This document shows, in pieces, positions 9,072 through 18,861 of a DNA stretch of 64,000 bases (positions are counted from its first letter, which is position 1; each line of letters starts with the position of its first letter). A program made the translations under genes and the position numbers. Source of the stretch: an uncultured Gammaproteobacteria bacterium (GTDB lineage Bacteria > Pseudomonadota > Gammaproteobacteria > PS1 > Pseudothioglobaceae); NCBI GenBank assembly GCA_902556205.1, contig CACDVH010000001.1, positions 234,029 to 298,028 of the forward strand, read 5' to 3'. The notes under the pieces are model-generated. The model ran no database searches. It was not told the DNA's origin and was given only the letters and a program-made list of their open reading frames with translations.

Positions 9072-9614
9072 TTATGCTTTTATAAAGTGCTCTCTGTAGT
9101 ACTTCAATTCATCGATGGAGTCATAGATATCTGACAAAGCTAAGTGCCTAGATTTTTTGAATGAGTTGTTGATGATGTCTGGTTTCCAGCGATCAGCCAG
9201 TTCTTTTAGTGTTGAGACATCGATATGTCGGTAATGGAAAAACTTTTCAAGGGTAGGCATATAGTTATACAAAAATCTTCTGTCTTGACAAATTGAATTG
9301 CCGCACATAGGAGAAGCTCCCGAATCAACGTATTGAGAGAGAAAATCAAGTGTTTGAGATTCTGCTTGAGCGACTGAAACTGAACTTTCTTTAACTCTCT
9401 GCACTAATCCAGAGCGGTTATGTTGATTGGTATTCCAATCATCCATACCATCTAGCAATTCAGTTTTTTGATGAATTGCTAAAGATGGACCCTCACCAAT
9501 AACATTAAGATTGGCATCCGTCACAACAGTTGCAATTTCAATAATGACGTCACTCTCGGGAACTAACCCTGTCATTTCAAGGTCTATCCAGATTAGATTG
9601 GTTTTTTTATTCAT
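9072..9614 (-). CDS. orn: Oligoribonuclease
   Basis: 3'-5' exoribonuclease of the DEDDh group that degrades 2-5 nt RNAs and the pGpG from cyclic-di-GMP turnover. 180 aa, the usual length. The catalytic residues are visible in WIDLEMTGL (Asp11 and Glu13), [13 protein letters not shown] in the middle, and [18 protein letters not shown] near the C-terminus (His and Asp). It is packed between trpD and ispE, with 2 bp to trpD and 1 bp to the ispE TTG start, so it is part of one transcript. Confidence 0.96.
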   Translation of the reverse strand: MNKKTNLIWIDLEMTGLVPESDVIIEIATVVTDANLNVIGEGPSLAIHQKTELLDGMDDWNTNQHNRSGLVQRVKESSVSVAQAESQTLDFLSQYVDSGASPMCGNSICQDRRFLYNYMPTLEKFFHYRHIDVSTLKELADRWKPDIINNSFKKSRHLALSDIYDSIDELKYYREHFIKA

Positions 9615-9616
9615 TG

Positions 9617-10633
9617 TTACTTATTACTTGCATGAATGTATGCATCAAGCTTATCTTGTGCTGAACCGTCTGATAATGTTTGATTGGCTTTTGTGATGCC
9701 CTCTTCTAATGAATTTACTAGGCCACTCACGTAAATTGCAGCGCCAGCATTTAATGCAATAATATCTCTAGCTTCACCTTGCTTTCCAGAAAATGCTTCA
9801 TGAATCAAAGCAAGAGATTGCTCAGCATTTTCAGCTTGAATTGAATCTAGGCTTCCTTCCTCTAGCCCAAAATCATGAGGATGGACAGTATACGTTGAAA
9901 TTTTATTATCTTTTAGCTCTGCCACATAAGTTTTGTTGGCAATGGAGAACTCATCAAGACCATCTTCAGAGTGGACCACCATAACATGGCGCGAATTAAG
10001 ACCCTTTAAAACATTAGCAATCGGCTCAACTAGATTTTTATCAAAAACCCCCATAACTTGGTTTGGTGCTTTGGCTGGATTTGTCAAAGGACCCAATACG
10101 TTAAAAATTGTTCTTATTGCGAGCTCTTTACGAGGCCCAATTGCATGTTTCATAGCACTATGATGAGCGGGAGCAAACATAAAGCCCACCCCAATCTCCT
10201 CAATACACTGACTAATCAATTCTGGATTTAAGCTGAGATTGATACCAGCAGCTTCCAGTACATCTGCACTTCCAGATTTTGAGGATATTGAGCGATTTCC
10301 ATGCTTTGCAACTTTTCCACCAGCCGCTGCAACTACAAAAGCTGAAGCTGTTGAAATATTGAAAAGTCCAAGACCATCTCCTCCCGTACCACAGGTGTCA
10401 ACTAAGAACTCATCACTACTTAATTTGACTGATGTGGCAAGAGCTCTCATCACTTTTGCACTGGCAGTAATTTCTTCAATTGTCTCACCCTTCATTGAAA
10501 GTCCAACTAGAAATGCACCAATCTGAGCATCGGTAGTTTGGCCTGTCATAATGCTACTCATGACATCATGCATCTCACTTTCATTCAAGTTTTGTCTTGA
10601 AATAACTGCTTTGATTGCTTCATTTATATTCAT
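9617..10633 (-). CDS. trpD: Anthranilate phosphoribosyltransferase
   Basis: Transfers the phosphoribosyl group of PRPP to anthranilate, the second step of tryptophan synthesis. 338 aa. Signature elements are [18 protein letters not shown] (PRPP/anthranilate loop), [19 protein letters not shown] and [37 protein letters not shown]. It stands apart from any other trp gene in this window; the neighbours are pepP and orn, both on the same strand within a few bases. Confidence 0.96.
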   Translation of the reverse strand: MNINEAIKAVISRQNLNESEMHDVMSSIMTGQTTDAQIGAFLVGLSMKGETIEEITASAKVMRALATSVKLSSDEFLVDTCGTGGDGLGLFNISTASAFVVAAAGGKVAKHGNRSISSKSGSADVLEAAGINLSLNPELISQCIEEIGVGFMFAPAHHSAMKHAIGPRKELAIRTIFNVLGPLTNPAKAPNQVMGVFDKNLVEPIANVLKGLNSRHVMVVHSEDGLDEFSIANKTYVAELKDNKISTYTVHPHDFGLEEGSLDSIQAENAEQSLALIHEAFSGKQGEARDIIALNAGAAIYVSGLVNSLEEGITKANQTLSDGSAQDKLDAYIHASNK

Positions 10634-10635
10634 AA

Positions 10636-11886
10636 CTATTGCTGACTCATTAGTAGTTCAATTTCATCAATCTCTTTAGCTGCTTTTTGGGAGAGAACAT
10701 GATTTCCTTTATCAGTCACTAGAACATCGTCTTCTATTCTGACTCCTATGCCCCAGTATTTAGGGTCAATTTTATCATCCCTTCGGATATAAATTCCAGG
10801 CTCGACGGTTGTTACCATACCACTTTTAAACTCACGGAACTCTCCATTCACTAATTTACTACCTACGTCATGTACATCAAGTCCCAACCAATGCCCAGTG
10901 TTGTGCATATAAAATTTAGTTAAATCCTCAGGCGATTTCATAATTCCTAGCTTGATAAGGCCATCCGTTATTATTTGACAGGCAGTCTCATGTGGCTTAT
11001 TGGAGCTGACCCCAGGCCTAATAGATTGAATAGCAGATTTTTGCGCTCTCAAAACAAGATCATATATCTCTCTTTGAGCATCATTAAACTTTCCATTAAT
11101 CGGAAAAGTTCTCGTAATATCTGAGGCATAGCCGTTAATCTCACAACCTGCATCAATCAAAAGTAGATCCCCATTTTTCAGCTCTTTATTGTTTTCAGTA
11201 TAATGCAAAATGCATGCATTTTCACCACTTGCAACGATTGGAGGGTAGGAGTGTTCAGAGTTGCTATTTCTAAAATGTGAGTCAAACACAGAGGCAATAT
11301 TATGCTCAAAAAGTCCAGGTATAGACTCTTTCATTGCATTTATATGGGCTTCAGATGCTAGGTCAGCTGCATCCTGCATATTTTTCAATTCTTCCTTGTC
11401 TTTTATAAGTCGCATTTCTGAAACAAAAGGGTTTAAAGGTTTTAGTCTGCTTTCAAAAAGAGAATGAATGCGTTTATTATGAATATTTGTGCTGGAATGG
11501 TCTTTCCAGCCACCACCTGCCGGTGCATCATAATAAATGGCAGAGCCTTTTTTAGTAAAAGAGTCAATATGATCAAAAAAAGTATCAATGTCATATGCCT
11601 GATTCACTAACAAAATTTCTGGAGCAAGTTCAGCTCCTAGTCTGATTCCATTCCAAATCTCTTTGGTCTCGTCCTTCGGTCTTAAGAACATGACATAGCT
11701 ATCTTTGCTAAATACAGCTATTGCATCGGGCTCTATAAATCCAGTTAGATACCAAAAATTACTATCTGGACGAAATGGATAAGTCACATCACTGTTTCTT
11801 TTTTGTTCGCTATTGGTTGACACAATGACCACTGCATCATGACCCAACATGCTTAACAACTCCTCTCTTCTTTTTTGATGTATCAT
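10636..11886 (-). CDS. pepP: Xaa-Pro aminopeptidase (peptidase M24B)
   Basis: Removes the N-terminal residue from peptides with proline in position two, using a dinuclear metal centre. The pita-bread metal ligands are all visible: the two Asp in LLIDAGCEINGYASDITRTFP, His in HNTGHWLGLDVHD, Glu in TTVEPGIYI and Glu in GVRIEDDVLVT. The frame opens 26 codons further upstream, but that extension would cover the rsmE start on the other strand and lacks family similarity. The ATG at 11886 (MIHQKRREELL) matches the known PepP N-terminus and gives 416 aa. Confidence 0.93.
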   Translation of the reverse strand: MIHQKRREELLSMLGHDAVVIVSTNSEQKRNSDVTYPFRPDSNFWYLTGFIEPDAIAVFSKDSYVMFLRPKDETKEIWNGIRLGAELAPEILLVNQAYDIDTFFDHIDSFTKKGSAIYYDAPAGGGWKDHSSTNIHNKRIHSLFESRLKPLNPFVSEMRLIKDKEELKNMQDAADLASEAHINAMKESIPGLFEHNIASVFDSHFRNSNSEHSYPPIVASGENACILHYTENNKELKNGDLLLIDAGCEINGYASDITRTFPINGKFNDAQREIYDLVLRAQKSAIQSIRPGVSSNKPHETACQIITDGLIKLGIMKSPEDLTKFYMHNTGHWLGLDVHDVGSKLVNGEFREFKSGMVTTVEPGIYIRRDDKIDPKYWGIGVRIEDDVLVTDKGNHVLSQKAAKEIDEIELLMSQQ

Positions 11887-11933
11887 TTTATTTGGTGTAT
11901 TAATTCTTAGATATACAACGCAAGAAAGATACC

Positions 11934-12650
11934 ATGAAAACGATACGACTTTACCAAAATACACCTTTTACTGAGGGTAAAACAGCTGAATTAAATAGTG
12001 ATAATAGTCACCATTTAAACAAGGTTTTACGTTTTCCAGTCGGTAAAAATATTACAGTATTTAACGGTGACGGTTTCGATTACAAAGCGCTAGTTCAAGA
12101 TGCCAAAAAAACAACCAGTCTTAAAATTATTTCTAGAGAAAGAAACAATTCAGAATCAAAATTAGATTTAACCCTCGCTCAGGGGATTGCAAAAGGTGAA
12201 AAAATGGATTTTTTGATCCAAAAAGCGGTTGAGTTGGGAGTCACAAGAATAATACCAATGAAATTAGAGCGTTGTGTTGTCAGGCTGAGAGATGAGAAAG
12301 TTCAAAAAAAAATTGATCATTGGCAAAAAATTGCTAACCATGCCTGTGAACAGTCAGGTCGTTCAGTCATTGTCAGCGTGTCTGATCCAGTTTCGCTCGA
12401 AGGGCTATTAGAAGAGACGAGCCACAATGGCTTTATTTTGCACCACCGAGCACAAATCGGCCTGAGTCAAGTGCAGGAAACTTCAAATGCAACTATATTG
12501 ATTGGGCCAGAAGGTGGATTGACCGAAAAAGAAGTTAGTGATTCTGAGTTTGCGGGATATCAGTCAGTCCATATTGGAAAGAGGGTTTTGAGAACAGAAA
12601 CTGCTTCACTGGCAGCAATTGCTAATATGCAGTTGCTATGGGGGAGCTAA
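11934..12650 (+). CDS. rsmE: 16S rRNA (uracil-1498-N3)-methyltransferase
   Basis: SPOUT-fold methyltransferase modifying U1498 of 16S rRNA in the assembled 30S subunit. 238 aa. Visible: SHHLNKVLRFPVG at the N-terminal PUA-like domain, AIPKGEKMDFLIQKAVELGV-type segment (here GIAKGEKMDFLIQKAVELGV), and the C-terminal SAM knot LIGPEGGLTEKEV with GKRVLRTETASLAAIA. It is divergent from pepP across about 47 bp, and its 3' end faces proC. Confidence 0.95.
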   Translation: MKTIRLYQNTPFTEGKTAELNSDNSHHLNKVLRFPVGKNITVFNGDGFDYKALVQDAKKTTSLKIISRERNNSESKLDLTLAQGIAKGEKMDFLIQKAVELGVTRIIPMKLERCVVRLRDEKVQKKIDHWQKIANHACEQSGRSVIVSVSDPVSLEGLLEETSHNGFILHHRAQIGLSQVQETSNATILIGPEGGLTEKEVSDSEFAGYQSVHIGKRVLRTETASLAAIANMQLLWGS

Positions 12651-12664
12651 AAGGAAATAAAGTC

Positions 12665-13495
12665 TTATTCAATGTTGCCTAGTTCTTGACTGAGCTCCCG
12701 TGCACGGTCGTAGGCAGCTCTTGTTGCAGCTGCAACAATTCCCTCAAAGTTCTGATCTTGAAAGGTTTCGATTGCTGATTGCGTAGTCCCATTTGGTGAT
12801 GTAACTTCCGCACGTAGGGTGCGCGAATCTTTGCCAGAGTTCGTCGCCATGATGCTTGCACCTAGACTGGTTTTGATGCTCAAAGCATCAGCTGTATCTT
12901 CATCCAGGCCCAGGGCCATAGCGGCCTGCTTCATGGACTGCATCATTAAGAAAAAATAAGCGGGTCCACTCCCTGAAATAGCTGTAATTGCATCCAATAG
13001 ATTTTCCTCATTGACCCAAAAGCATTCCCCCACAGCAGATAACAACAAGTTTACTGATTTTTTTTGGAGGTCATTGACGAGTTCGTTCGCATAAAGACCT
13101 GTCACTCCAGACTGAAAAAGAGCAGGCGTGTTGGGCATTGTTCTAACGAGTGCAAAGTCACCGCCAAGCCATCGATTAATATCTTTACTTTTGATGCCAG
13201 CAACAATGGAGACAAAGAGCTGATCTGTTGAGGCTTTATTTTTGAGCTCATGGCAAACTACTGAGAGGACTTGAGGTTTAACTGCAAAAACGACAATATC
13301 ACTGTTATTTAACAATGAGACATTGTCTGGTTGGGCAGTTACTCCCAGTTCAGAGCTGCGTTTTTCTAGAAGCTCAGGATTGGCGTCACTAACATTAATA
13401 TTTTTGGCTTCAAAGCCATCACTCAATAGCCCCTTAATAAGAGCATAGGCCATATTACCAGCGCCAATAAATCCAATGACTGTTTTGTTTTCCAT
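12665..13495 (-). CDS. proC: Pyrroline-5-carboxylate reductase
   Basis: NAD(P)H-dependent final step of proline synthesis. 276 aa. N-terminal Rossmann motif IGFIGAGNMAYALI, then FAVKPQVL, VRTMPNTPALFQSGVTGLYA, AISGSGPAYFFLMMQSMKQAAMALGL and the C-terminal VTSPNGTTQSAIETF signature are all present. It is divergent from gph with about 65 bp between start codons. The usual yggS partner is absent. Confidence 0.96.
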   Translation of the reverse strand: MENKTVIGFIGAGNMAYALIKGLLSDGFEAKNINVSDANPELLEKRSSELGVTAQPDNVSLLNNSDIVVFAVKPQVLSVVCHELKNKASTDQLFVSIVAGIKSKDINRWLGGDFALVRTMPNTPALFQSGVTGLYANELVNDLQKKSVNLLLSAVGECFWVNEENLLDAITAISGSGPAYFFLMMQSMKQAAMALGLDEDTADALSIKTSLGASIMATNSGKDSRTLRAEVTSPNGTTQSAIETFQDQNFEGIVAAATRAAYDRARELSQELGNIE

Positions 13496-13561
13496 ATAAA
13501 ATATCTTTGTATTGAATGCTTAATTCAATTCTACCAAAGTTGTAATAAATATAGAACATTA

Positions 13562-14230
13562 ATGACAATATTTCAGCCAAAACTAGTAATGATTGATGCC
13601 GACGGAACTTTGGTCGATAGTGTCCCTGATTTGGCTTATTGTGTTGACCAGATGATGGTTGCTCTGGATATGCCATTAAGAGGAGAGGATGCAGTTAGGC
13701 ACTGGGTTGGAAACGGGGTTCCTAGGTTGGTTGAAAGGGCTTTGACAGGGGAATTGGATGGCTCTCCAAGTAAAGAGGCATTCGACAAAGCGTATCCAAT
13801 TTTTTTAGATTTGTACGCCCAAAATTCATCCGTTAGGTCTACTCTCTATGATGGCGTAATGGAGGGTTTAGATTATTTAAAATCTAAGGACTACCTTTTA
13901 GGCTGTGTTACAAATAAAGCCGAGCAGTTTACGCTTCCATTACTTAAATCTTTAGGGATTATTGACTATTTTGGAGTGGTTATTTCTGGTGACACTTTAG
14001 AAAGAAAGAAGCCAGACCCAATGCCACTGATTCATAGTGCTTACTTTTTTAATGTTAAGCCCAATGAGTGCCTAATGCTAGGCGACTCAGTTAGTGACGT
14101 GAAGGCCGCTAGAGCAGCAAATTTTCAGATTATATGCATGTCATATGGTTACAATCATGGCAACAATATTGCTGATGAAAATCCTGACCTTGTAATCGAT
14201 TCAATGAAGCAATTGCGAGACTACCTCTAG
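13562..14230 (+). CDS. gph: Phosphoglycolate phosphatase-like HAD hydrolase
   Basis: 222-aa haloacid-dehalogenase-family phosphatase. HAD motif I is MIDADGTLVDS (nucleophile Asp12, acid/base Asp14), motif II is the VTNKAE Thr, motif III is the Lys of ERKKPDP, and motif IV is MLGDSVSDVKAA. The helical cap after motif I and the length fit Gph, which clears 2-phosphoglycolate. Other small sugar phosphates are possible substrates. The stop TAG overlaps the GTG start of bioA by one base, so the two are translationally coupled. Confidence 0.88.
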   Translation: MTIFQPKLVMIDADGTLVDSVPDLAYCVDQMMVALDMPLRGEDAVRHWVGNGVPRLVERALTGELDGSPSKEAFDKAYPIFLDLYAQNSSVRSTLYDGVMEGLDYLKSKDYLLGCVTNKAEQFTLPLLKSLGIIDYFGVVISGDTLERKKPDPMPLIHSAYFFNVKPNECLMLGDSVSDVKAARAANFQIICMSYGYNHGNNIADENPDLVIDSMKQLRDYL

Positions 14231-15471
14231 TGAATATCGAAGAAAATCATATCTGGCACCCTTATGCCAATATCCCAAACAAGGTCCCAACATACCATGT
14301 AGAGAGTGCAAAGGGGGTGTATCTGAATTTCACGAATGGAGCATGCGTCATTGACGGGATGAGCTCCTGGTGGTGCATGATACATGGCTACAATAATGCC
14401 TATATAAATGATGCCATTAAGTTTCAGATTGATCAAGTGTCGCACGTGATGTTCGGGGGTCTGACTCATCAACCAGCCATTGACTTATGTGAAAAGCTAA
14501 TCAATTTGACACCCAAAGGCCTAGATAAGGTATTTTTTGCTGATTCGGGCTCTGTCTCAGTTGAGGTTTCTCTCAAAATGGCTATTCAGTACTGGCAAAA
14601 CAAAGGTCAAAAAGAAAAGTCATATTTTTTAACGCCAAGGGGTGGTTACCATGGCGACACTTTTGGCGCTATGAGCGTTTGTGATCCAAACAAGGGTATG
14701 CACCACCTTTTTAGTGAAGTTTTACCGAAGCATTATTTTGTTATGCAGCCTAAACCTCATAACACTGATGAGGCACTTGCTGATTTGGAGTCTAGGCTGA
14801 GCAAAAATCATAAAAAAATCGCGGCTATGATTCTTGAGCCAATAGTTCAGGGCGCTGGAGGAATGAATATCTATAATGAAGACTACCTGAAAGGTTCTAG
14901 AGCACTATGTGACAAGTTCAACGTCCTTATGATTGTTGATGAGATAGCCACTGGGTTTGGGCGAACAGGTGAGTTTTTTGGTTGTAATCATGCTAATATC
15001 TCTCCAGATATTATGTGCGTAGGAAAGGCTTTGACAGGTGGCTATATGACAATGGCTGCTGCCATAACTAACAAAGATGTTTCTGAAACAGTTGGCGTAC
15101 TAATGCACGGACCCACCTTTATGGCCAACCCTTTGGCCTGTTCTGCAGCGATTGCAAGTATTGATCTTCTGTTAACGAGCAACTGGAAAAAAAGAGTCAC
15201 CGAAATTGAAACGATTTTAAGAGATCAATTGATGCCACTAAAGAGTCATCAATCTATACTTGACGTCAGGATTCTTGGTGCAATCGGTGTTTTAGAGTTC
15301 AATGAAGCTTTGGATATGAAAAAAACTCAGGAAGAGCTGATTGAGTCTGGGGTTTGGCTCAGGCCTTATGGGAAGTTACTCTACACTATGCCGCCCTTTG
15401 TAATATCTGACGAAGAGTTGTTGGCTATTACTCAGGCGATGGCTAATATTGTTGGCGACTCGTTAGAGTAA
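14230..15471 (+). CDS. bioA: Adenosylmethionine-8-amino-7-oxononanoate aminotransferase
   Basis: PLP enzyme of biotin synthesis making 7,8-diaminopelargonate with SAM as amino donor. 413 aa. Visible: HIWHPYANIPN at the N-terminus, the substrate-site segment DGMSSWWCMIHGYNN, FADSGSVSVEVSLKMA, RGGYHGDTFGAMSV, the Asp in MIVDEIATGFGRTGEFF and the PLP Lys in CVGKALTGGYMT. The start codon is GTG at 14230, sharing one base with the gph stop. No other bio gene is in the window. Confidence 0.95.
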   Translation: MNIEENHIWHPYANIPNKVPTYHVESAKGVYLNFTNGACVIDGMSSWWCMIHGYNNAYINDAIKFQIDQVSHVMFGGLTHQPAIDLCEKLINLTPKGLDKVFFADSGSVSVEVSLKMAIQYWQNKGQKEKSYFLTPRGGYHGDTFGAMSVCDPNKGMHHLFSEVLPKHYFVMQPKPHNTDEALADLESRLSKNHKKIAAMILEPIVQGAGGMNIYNEDYLKGSRALCDKFNVLMIVDEIATGFGRTGEFFGCNHANISPDIMCVGKALTGGYMTMAAAITNKDVSETVGVLMHGPTFMANPLACSAAIASIDLLLTSNWKKRVTEIETILRDQLMPLKSHQSILDVRILGAIGVLEFNEALDMKKTQEELIESGVWLRPYGKLLYTMPPFVISDEELLAITQAMANIVGDSLE

Positions 15472-15476
15472 TTTAT

Positions 15477-17438
15477 CTATTCAACAGGGTCAATGTCGAC
15501 AAACCATCGTACTGATGAGCTCACCCTGATAGTTTCAACATGCTGATAAAAAGTCTGAATTAATCTACGAAGCTGTCCTCTGTCTTCTGATTGCAAGTAA
15601 AGATTAAAGTAGTAGTAATCTGATTTCCGTTCAATGACTCCAGGAACTGGACCCCAAATTTCGACTGATTCAATCTCAATGCTATTAATTAATTGGGCCA
15701 CTTCGGTCAAAAAATTCTCTGCTAAAATTTTGTTTTTAGCATTTGCACAAATTAACGCTTGATGAGCAAAAGGTGGCAGTTTCGTGTCTTTGCGCTCCAA
15801 TAAAAGGGTTTTGGCATATTCAGTGTAGCGCGAATCTTTCACAAAGTTGAATATAGGATGATTCGGGTAACGGGTCTGTATATTGACCTCTCCTTTATAT
15901 TTCCCTCTTCCACATCTTCCTGAAACCTGAATAAGTAGTTGAGCTAAGTGTTCCGTGGCCCTAAAGTCAGTTGACATGAGTCCAACATCAACATCTAAAA
16001 TACCCACAAATGCCAGGTTAGAAAAGTCATGCCCCTTAGCGAGCATTTGAGTTCCGATAATTATGCAGGGCTCACCTGAGTTAATTTTTTTTAAGTGAGT
16101 CGCAAAAGCTTTTTTCTTGCGCGTGGTATCTCTATCAATTCTAATGACCTCTGTACTTGGAAAGAATGATTCTAGATTTTCTTCAAGCCTTTCTGTTCCA
16201 TAACCAAGAATCTTGAGCTCCTTACTGCTACAAGAAGGACAAGAGGATTCGGGAGATTTTTCTAATCCACAGTGGTGACACTTGAGTCGATTAATACTCC
16301 GGTGATAAACTAGCTTTGAGTCACAACTGGTGCACTCTGACTGCCAACCACACTCTGTACAATAGTATATTGGCGCATAACCTCTCCGGTTGATGAATAG
16401 CATGACCTGTCTACTTTCTGAAAGGTAATGCTTGATTCTAGCAATGAGCGGCTTTGATAACGGCTCTGAAGGTTGACTTCTCATATCAATTAGATCAATG
16501 CTTGGCATGATTGCCTCGCCAGGGCGAGAGGTTAGGGTTAGTCGAGCGAGCTTTTTTTCAATCACATTTTTCAAGGTTTCTAAAGAAGGTGTTGCGGTTC
16601 CAAGTATGAGTGGAACGTTGGCAAATTTAGCTCTCATAAAGCTGAGGTCCCTTGCAGAGTATCGAAAGTTTGATTGTTGTTTAAAGGAGTTGTCGTGTTC
16701 CTCATCCACAATCACTAGTCCAAGATTAGGTATAGGTGTAAAAATAGCAGATCGAGTGCCAAGAATAACTTTTGCATCACCATCCTTTGCCAGTAGATAA
16801 GCATCTTGCTTTTGCGTGTCATTGAGTTGGGAATGAACTGCCACAACCCGACCCTCTATTCTGTGTTCAAAACGTGAGATCATTTGAGGGGTTAGCCCTA
16901 TTTCAGGAACTAAAACAAGAACTTGCTTTCCTTTTTTTAAAAGTTGCTCCGTGATACTGAGGTAGACTTCGGTCTTGCCACTTCCTGTAACGCCGTGTAG
17001 CAAAAAGCCATTAAACTCAGATGAACTCTTAAGCACTTCATTAATCGCAAAACTCTGCTCATTAGTTAGCTTTATATCAGTTGATGACATCTTGACTTCG
17101 GATTCACCCGGCTTTTTGATCAGTGCTGGCTTACCATTTCTTAAGTTTTTTGGTATCGCATTGGAAAGAACTTCGCCAATTGGGTGGTGATAATAGTTAG
17201 CAGACCAAGTTAAGAATTCAAGTATTTCTTCTGATAAGAGCGCTTTATGATCTATTACTTCCTCAACTTCTTTAAGTTTTGAAAAGCTGCTTTTGTCCTT
17301 GTGAGAGAGAACAATTCCTATCACTTTTTTAGATCCAAATGGAACTTTTACTCTTGAGCCAATGACCACTTTTTCTTTACACAAATAATCAAACGTATTG
17401 TGTAATGGGACTGGAATTGCAACTTCAGTGATTTGCAT
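15477..17438 (-). CDS. priA: Primosomal protein N' (replication restart helicase PriA)
   Basis: Superfamily 2 DNA helicase that reloads the replisome at stalled forks. About 653 aa. N-terminal 3'-DNA-binding domain, Walker A LHGVTGSGKTEVY, DEAH-box IVDEEHDNSFKQ, and the zinc-binding cysteine cluster (CTECGWQSECTSCDS, then KCHHCG and CPSC) between helicase lobes, followed by GTQMLAKGHDF and the QVSGRCGRG motif VI. I place the start at the ATG at 17438 rather than the TTG one codon upstream. It is convergent with bioA, with only 5 bp between stops. Confidence 0.95.
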   Translation of the reverse strand: MQITEVAIPVPLHNTFDYLCKEKVVIGSRVKVPFGSKKVIGIVLSHKDKSSFSKLKEVEEVIDHKALLSEEILEFLTWSANYYHHPIGEVLSNAIPKNLRNGKPALIKKPGESEVKMSSTDIKLTNEQSFAINEVLKSSSEFNGFLLHGVTGSGKTEVYLSITEQLLKKGKQVLVLVPEIGLTPQMISRFEHRIEGRVVAVHSQLNDTQKQDAYLLAKDGDAKVILGTRSAIFTPIPNLGLVIVDEEHDNSFKQQSNFRYSARDLSFMRAKFANVPLILGTATPSLETLKNVIEKKLARLTLTSRPGEAIMPSIDLIDMRSQPSEPLSKPLIARIKHYLSESRQVMLFINRRGYAPIYYCTECGWQSECTSCDSKLVYHRSINRLKCHHCGLEKSPESSCPSCSSKELKILGYGTERLEENLESFFPSTEVIRIDRDTTRKKKAFATHLKKINSGEPCIIIGTQMLAKGHDFSNLAFVGILDVDVGLMSTDFRATEHLAQLLIQVSGRCGRGKYKGEVNIQTRYPNHPIFNFVKDSRYTEYAKTLLLERKDTKLPPFAHQALICANAKNKILAENFLTEVAQLINSIEIESVEIWGPVPGVIERKSDYYYFNLYLQSEDRGQLRRLIQTFYQHVETIRVSSSVRWFVDIDPVE

Positions 17439-17491
17439 CAAATAAAAAAGTTTTAGGGATAAAATAACTATTTTAGCAATATTAAGTTGCC

Positions 17492-17932
17492 ATGGTAGTT
17501 ATTCAAAATATCATTAACGATACAAACGTTGACGAAGATAATCTTAGCAAGGTATGTCAAGATTTTTTAAATGAGAATGCTTTAGAACAGTCTGAATTAT
17601 TAATTCGTCTTGTTTCTCCGGTTGAGATTCAAGTCCTTAATAAAGAGTACAGGAATAAAAATCAGGTTACCAATGTACTCTCTTTCCAGAGCGACATTCC
17701 AGATGAGGTCGAGGAGTCAATACTTGGTGATGTTGTTATTTGTGTAGACGTTGTGAGGGAGGAAGCACTAGTTGGTGATAAAAAATTTGCAGATCATCTC
17801 ACCCATATGGCAGTTCATGGCATTCTTCATTTGATTGGACATGATCATGAAGATATCACCTCAGCGAATAAAATGGAGTCAATAGAGATTGATTTTTTAG
17901 ACAAGCTTGGCATCAGCAACCCATACAACTAG
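17492..17932 (+). CDS. ybeY: Endoribonuclease YbeY
   Basis: Zinc-dependent RNase for 16S rRNA 3' maturation and ribosome quality control. 146 aa. The metal site HMAVHGILHLIGHDHE (H3xH5xH pattern) is intact, as is the LNKEYRNKNQVTNVLSFQSD segment. It is usually next to phoH (ybeZ) and ybeX; here neither neighbour is present, and the gene lies between divergent priA and convergent LysR genes. Confidence 0.95.
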   Translation: MVVIQNIINDTNVDEDNLSKVCQDFLNENALEQSELLIRLVSPVEIQVLNKEYRNKNQVTNVLSFQSDIPDEVEESILGDVVICVDVVREEALVGDKKFADHLTHMAVHGILHLIGHDHEDITSANKMESIEIDFLDKLGISNPYN

Positions 17933-17939
17933 TCCCATC

Positions 17940-18797
17940 TCAGCTAGCCATTAAAAGCTGCGCCAGTTTTATAATGTTGTCTTCTTGCGAGTTGTTTTTT
18001 CTGTAAATGACGCCAATATCTCGTTTAGCTTTAGTGGATTTTAGGTCTATATTGATATTTGGATAGTGACTCAGTACTCCAAAATCAATTGCCATTCTTG
18101 GCAAGAAGCTCACCCCAATATTCGTATCCACCATTGCAACAAGTGTAGAAATGCTTGTGCAAGAAAAGTTGGATATGTGCTTAGTAGAAATTTCGTTATT
18201 TTGTAAAATATGGGAACGAAGGCAGTGACCTTGTTCAAGCATCAATAAGGAGCCGTTATCAATTTCTTTTGATTTACGATTTTTGTGTTGAATAAAATAG
18301 ATAGGGTCAGCAAAGACTTGATAACTCTCAATATAATCTGGCAATTCATAGGGAAAAGCAAAGATTGCAAAATCGATTTGAGCTTGATCAAGGTGCTTTA
18401 GTAAGTTTTCACTAGTATCCTCTTTGAATGAAACTTTAAGTTTTGGATACGATTGAGTGATATTGGATAGAAAGTTTGGGAGAATATAAGTAGAGATTGT
18501 TGGAATAACACCGATAGTAATCTCAGACTCAAAAAAATCTAGATTTGCTGTGCTTATCAATACATTCATCTCTGCCAAAACTAACTCCGCTTGCTGTGTG
18601 ATACGATTTCCGGCTGATGTAAAGCGAACATTTTTGTTGTCCCGCTCAACTAACTTGAGTTGAAGATCGTTTTCGAGTTTTGAAATCCCTGCACTAAAAG
18701 TTGAAGCACTTACAAAGCATTCCTTTGCAGCATTAGAGAAGTGATTCGTTTTTTTTAGTGCAACGAGGTACTGTAAATTTTTAATTGAAGGTATCAT
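17940..18797 (-). CDS. LysR-family regulator, OxyR-like with a single conserved redox Cys
   Basis: 285-aa LysR-type transcription factor: N-terminal winged HTH (residues 1-60: NLQYLVALKKTNHFSNAAKECFVSASTFSAGISKLEND), then a periplasmic-binding-protein-like sensor domain. The sensor segment MLEQGHCLRSH (Cys192) aligns with the OxyR peroxidatic Cys199 region. Nine residues later, where OxyR has its disulfide partner Cys208, there is Asn201. Another Cys occurs at 213 (NFSCTSISTLVAM). It is divergent from rubrerythrin, with a palindrome next to its own start. Likely a peroxide or redox-responsive regulator of that operon (inference). Confidence 0.85.
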   Translation of the reverse strand: MIPSIKNLQYLVALKKTNHFSNAAKECFVSASTFSAGISKLENDLQLKLVERDNKNVRFTSAGNRITQQAELVLAEMNVLISTANLDFFESEITIGVIPTISTYILPNFLSNITQSYPKLKVSFKEDTSENLLKHLDQAQIDFAIFAFPYELPDYIESYQVFADPIYFIQHKNRKSKEIDNGSLLMLEQGHCLRSHILQNNEISTKHISNFSCTSISTLVAMVDTNIGVSFLPRMAIDFGVLSHYPNINIDLKSTKAKRDIGVIYRKNNSQEDNIIKLAQLLMAS

Positions 18798-18802
18798 TTT
18801 AT

Positions 18803-18821
18803 TATTCGTTTTTAACGAATA
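18803..18821. promoter_or_regulatory. Inverted repeat, candidate operator for the divergent LysR regulator
   Basis: TATTCGTT and AACGAATA (8-bp perfect arms) are separated by 3 nt, and lie 5 bp upstream of the LysR ATG in the LysR/rubrerythrin divergent gap. LysR-type regulators usually bind such a site and repress their own gene while controlling the divergent one. The assignment to this regulator is inferred from position. Confidence 0.6.
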
Positions 18822-18861
18822 TTATATACAGTATTATTCAATTTAACTTTATATAAATGAA

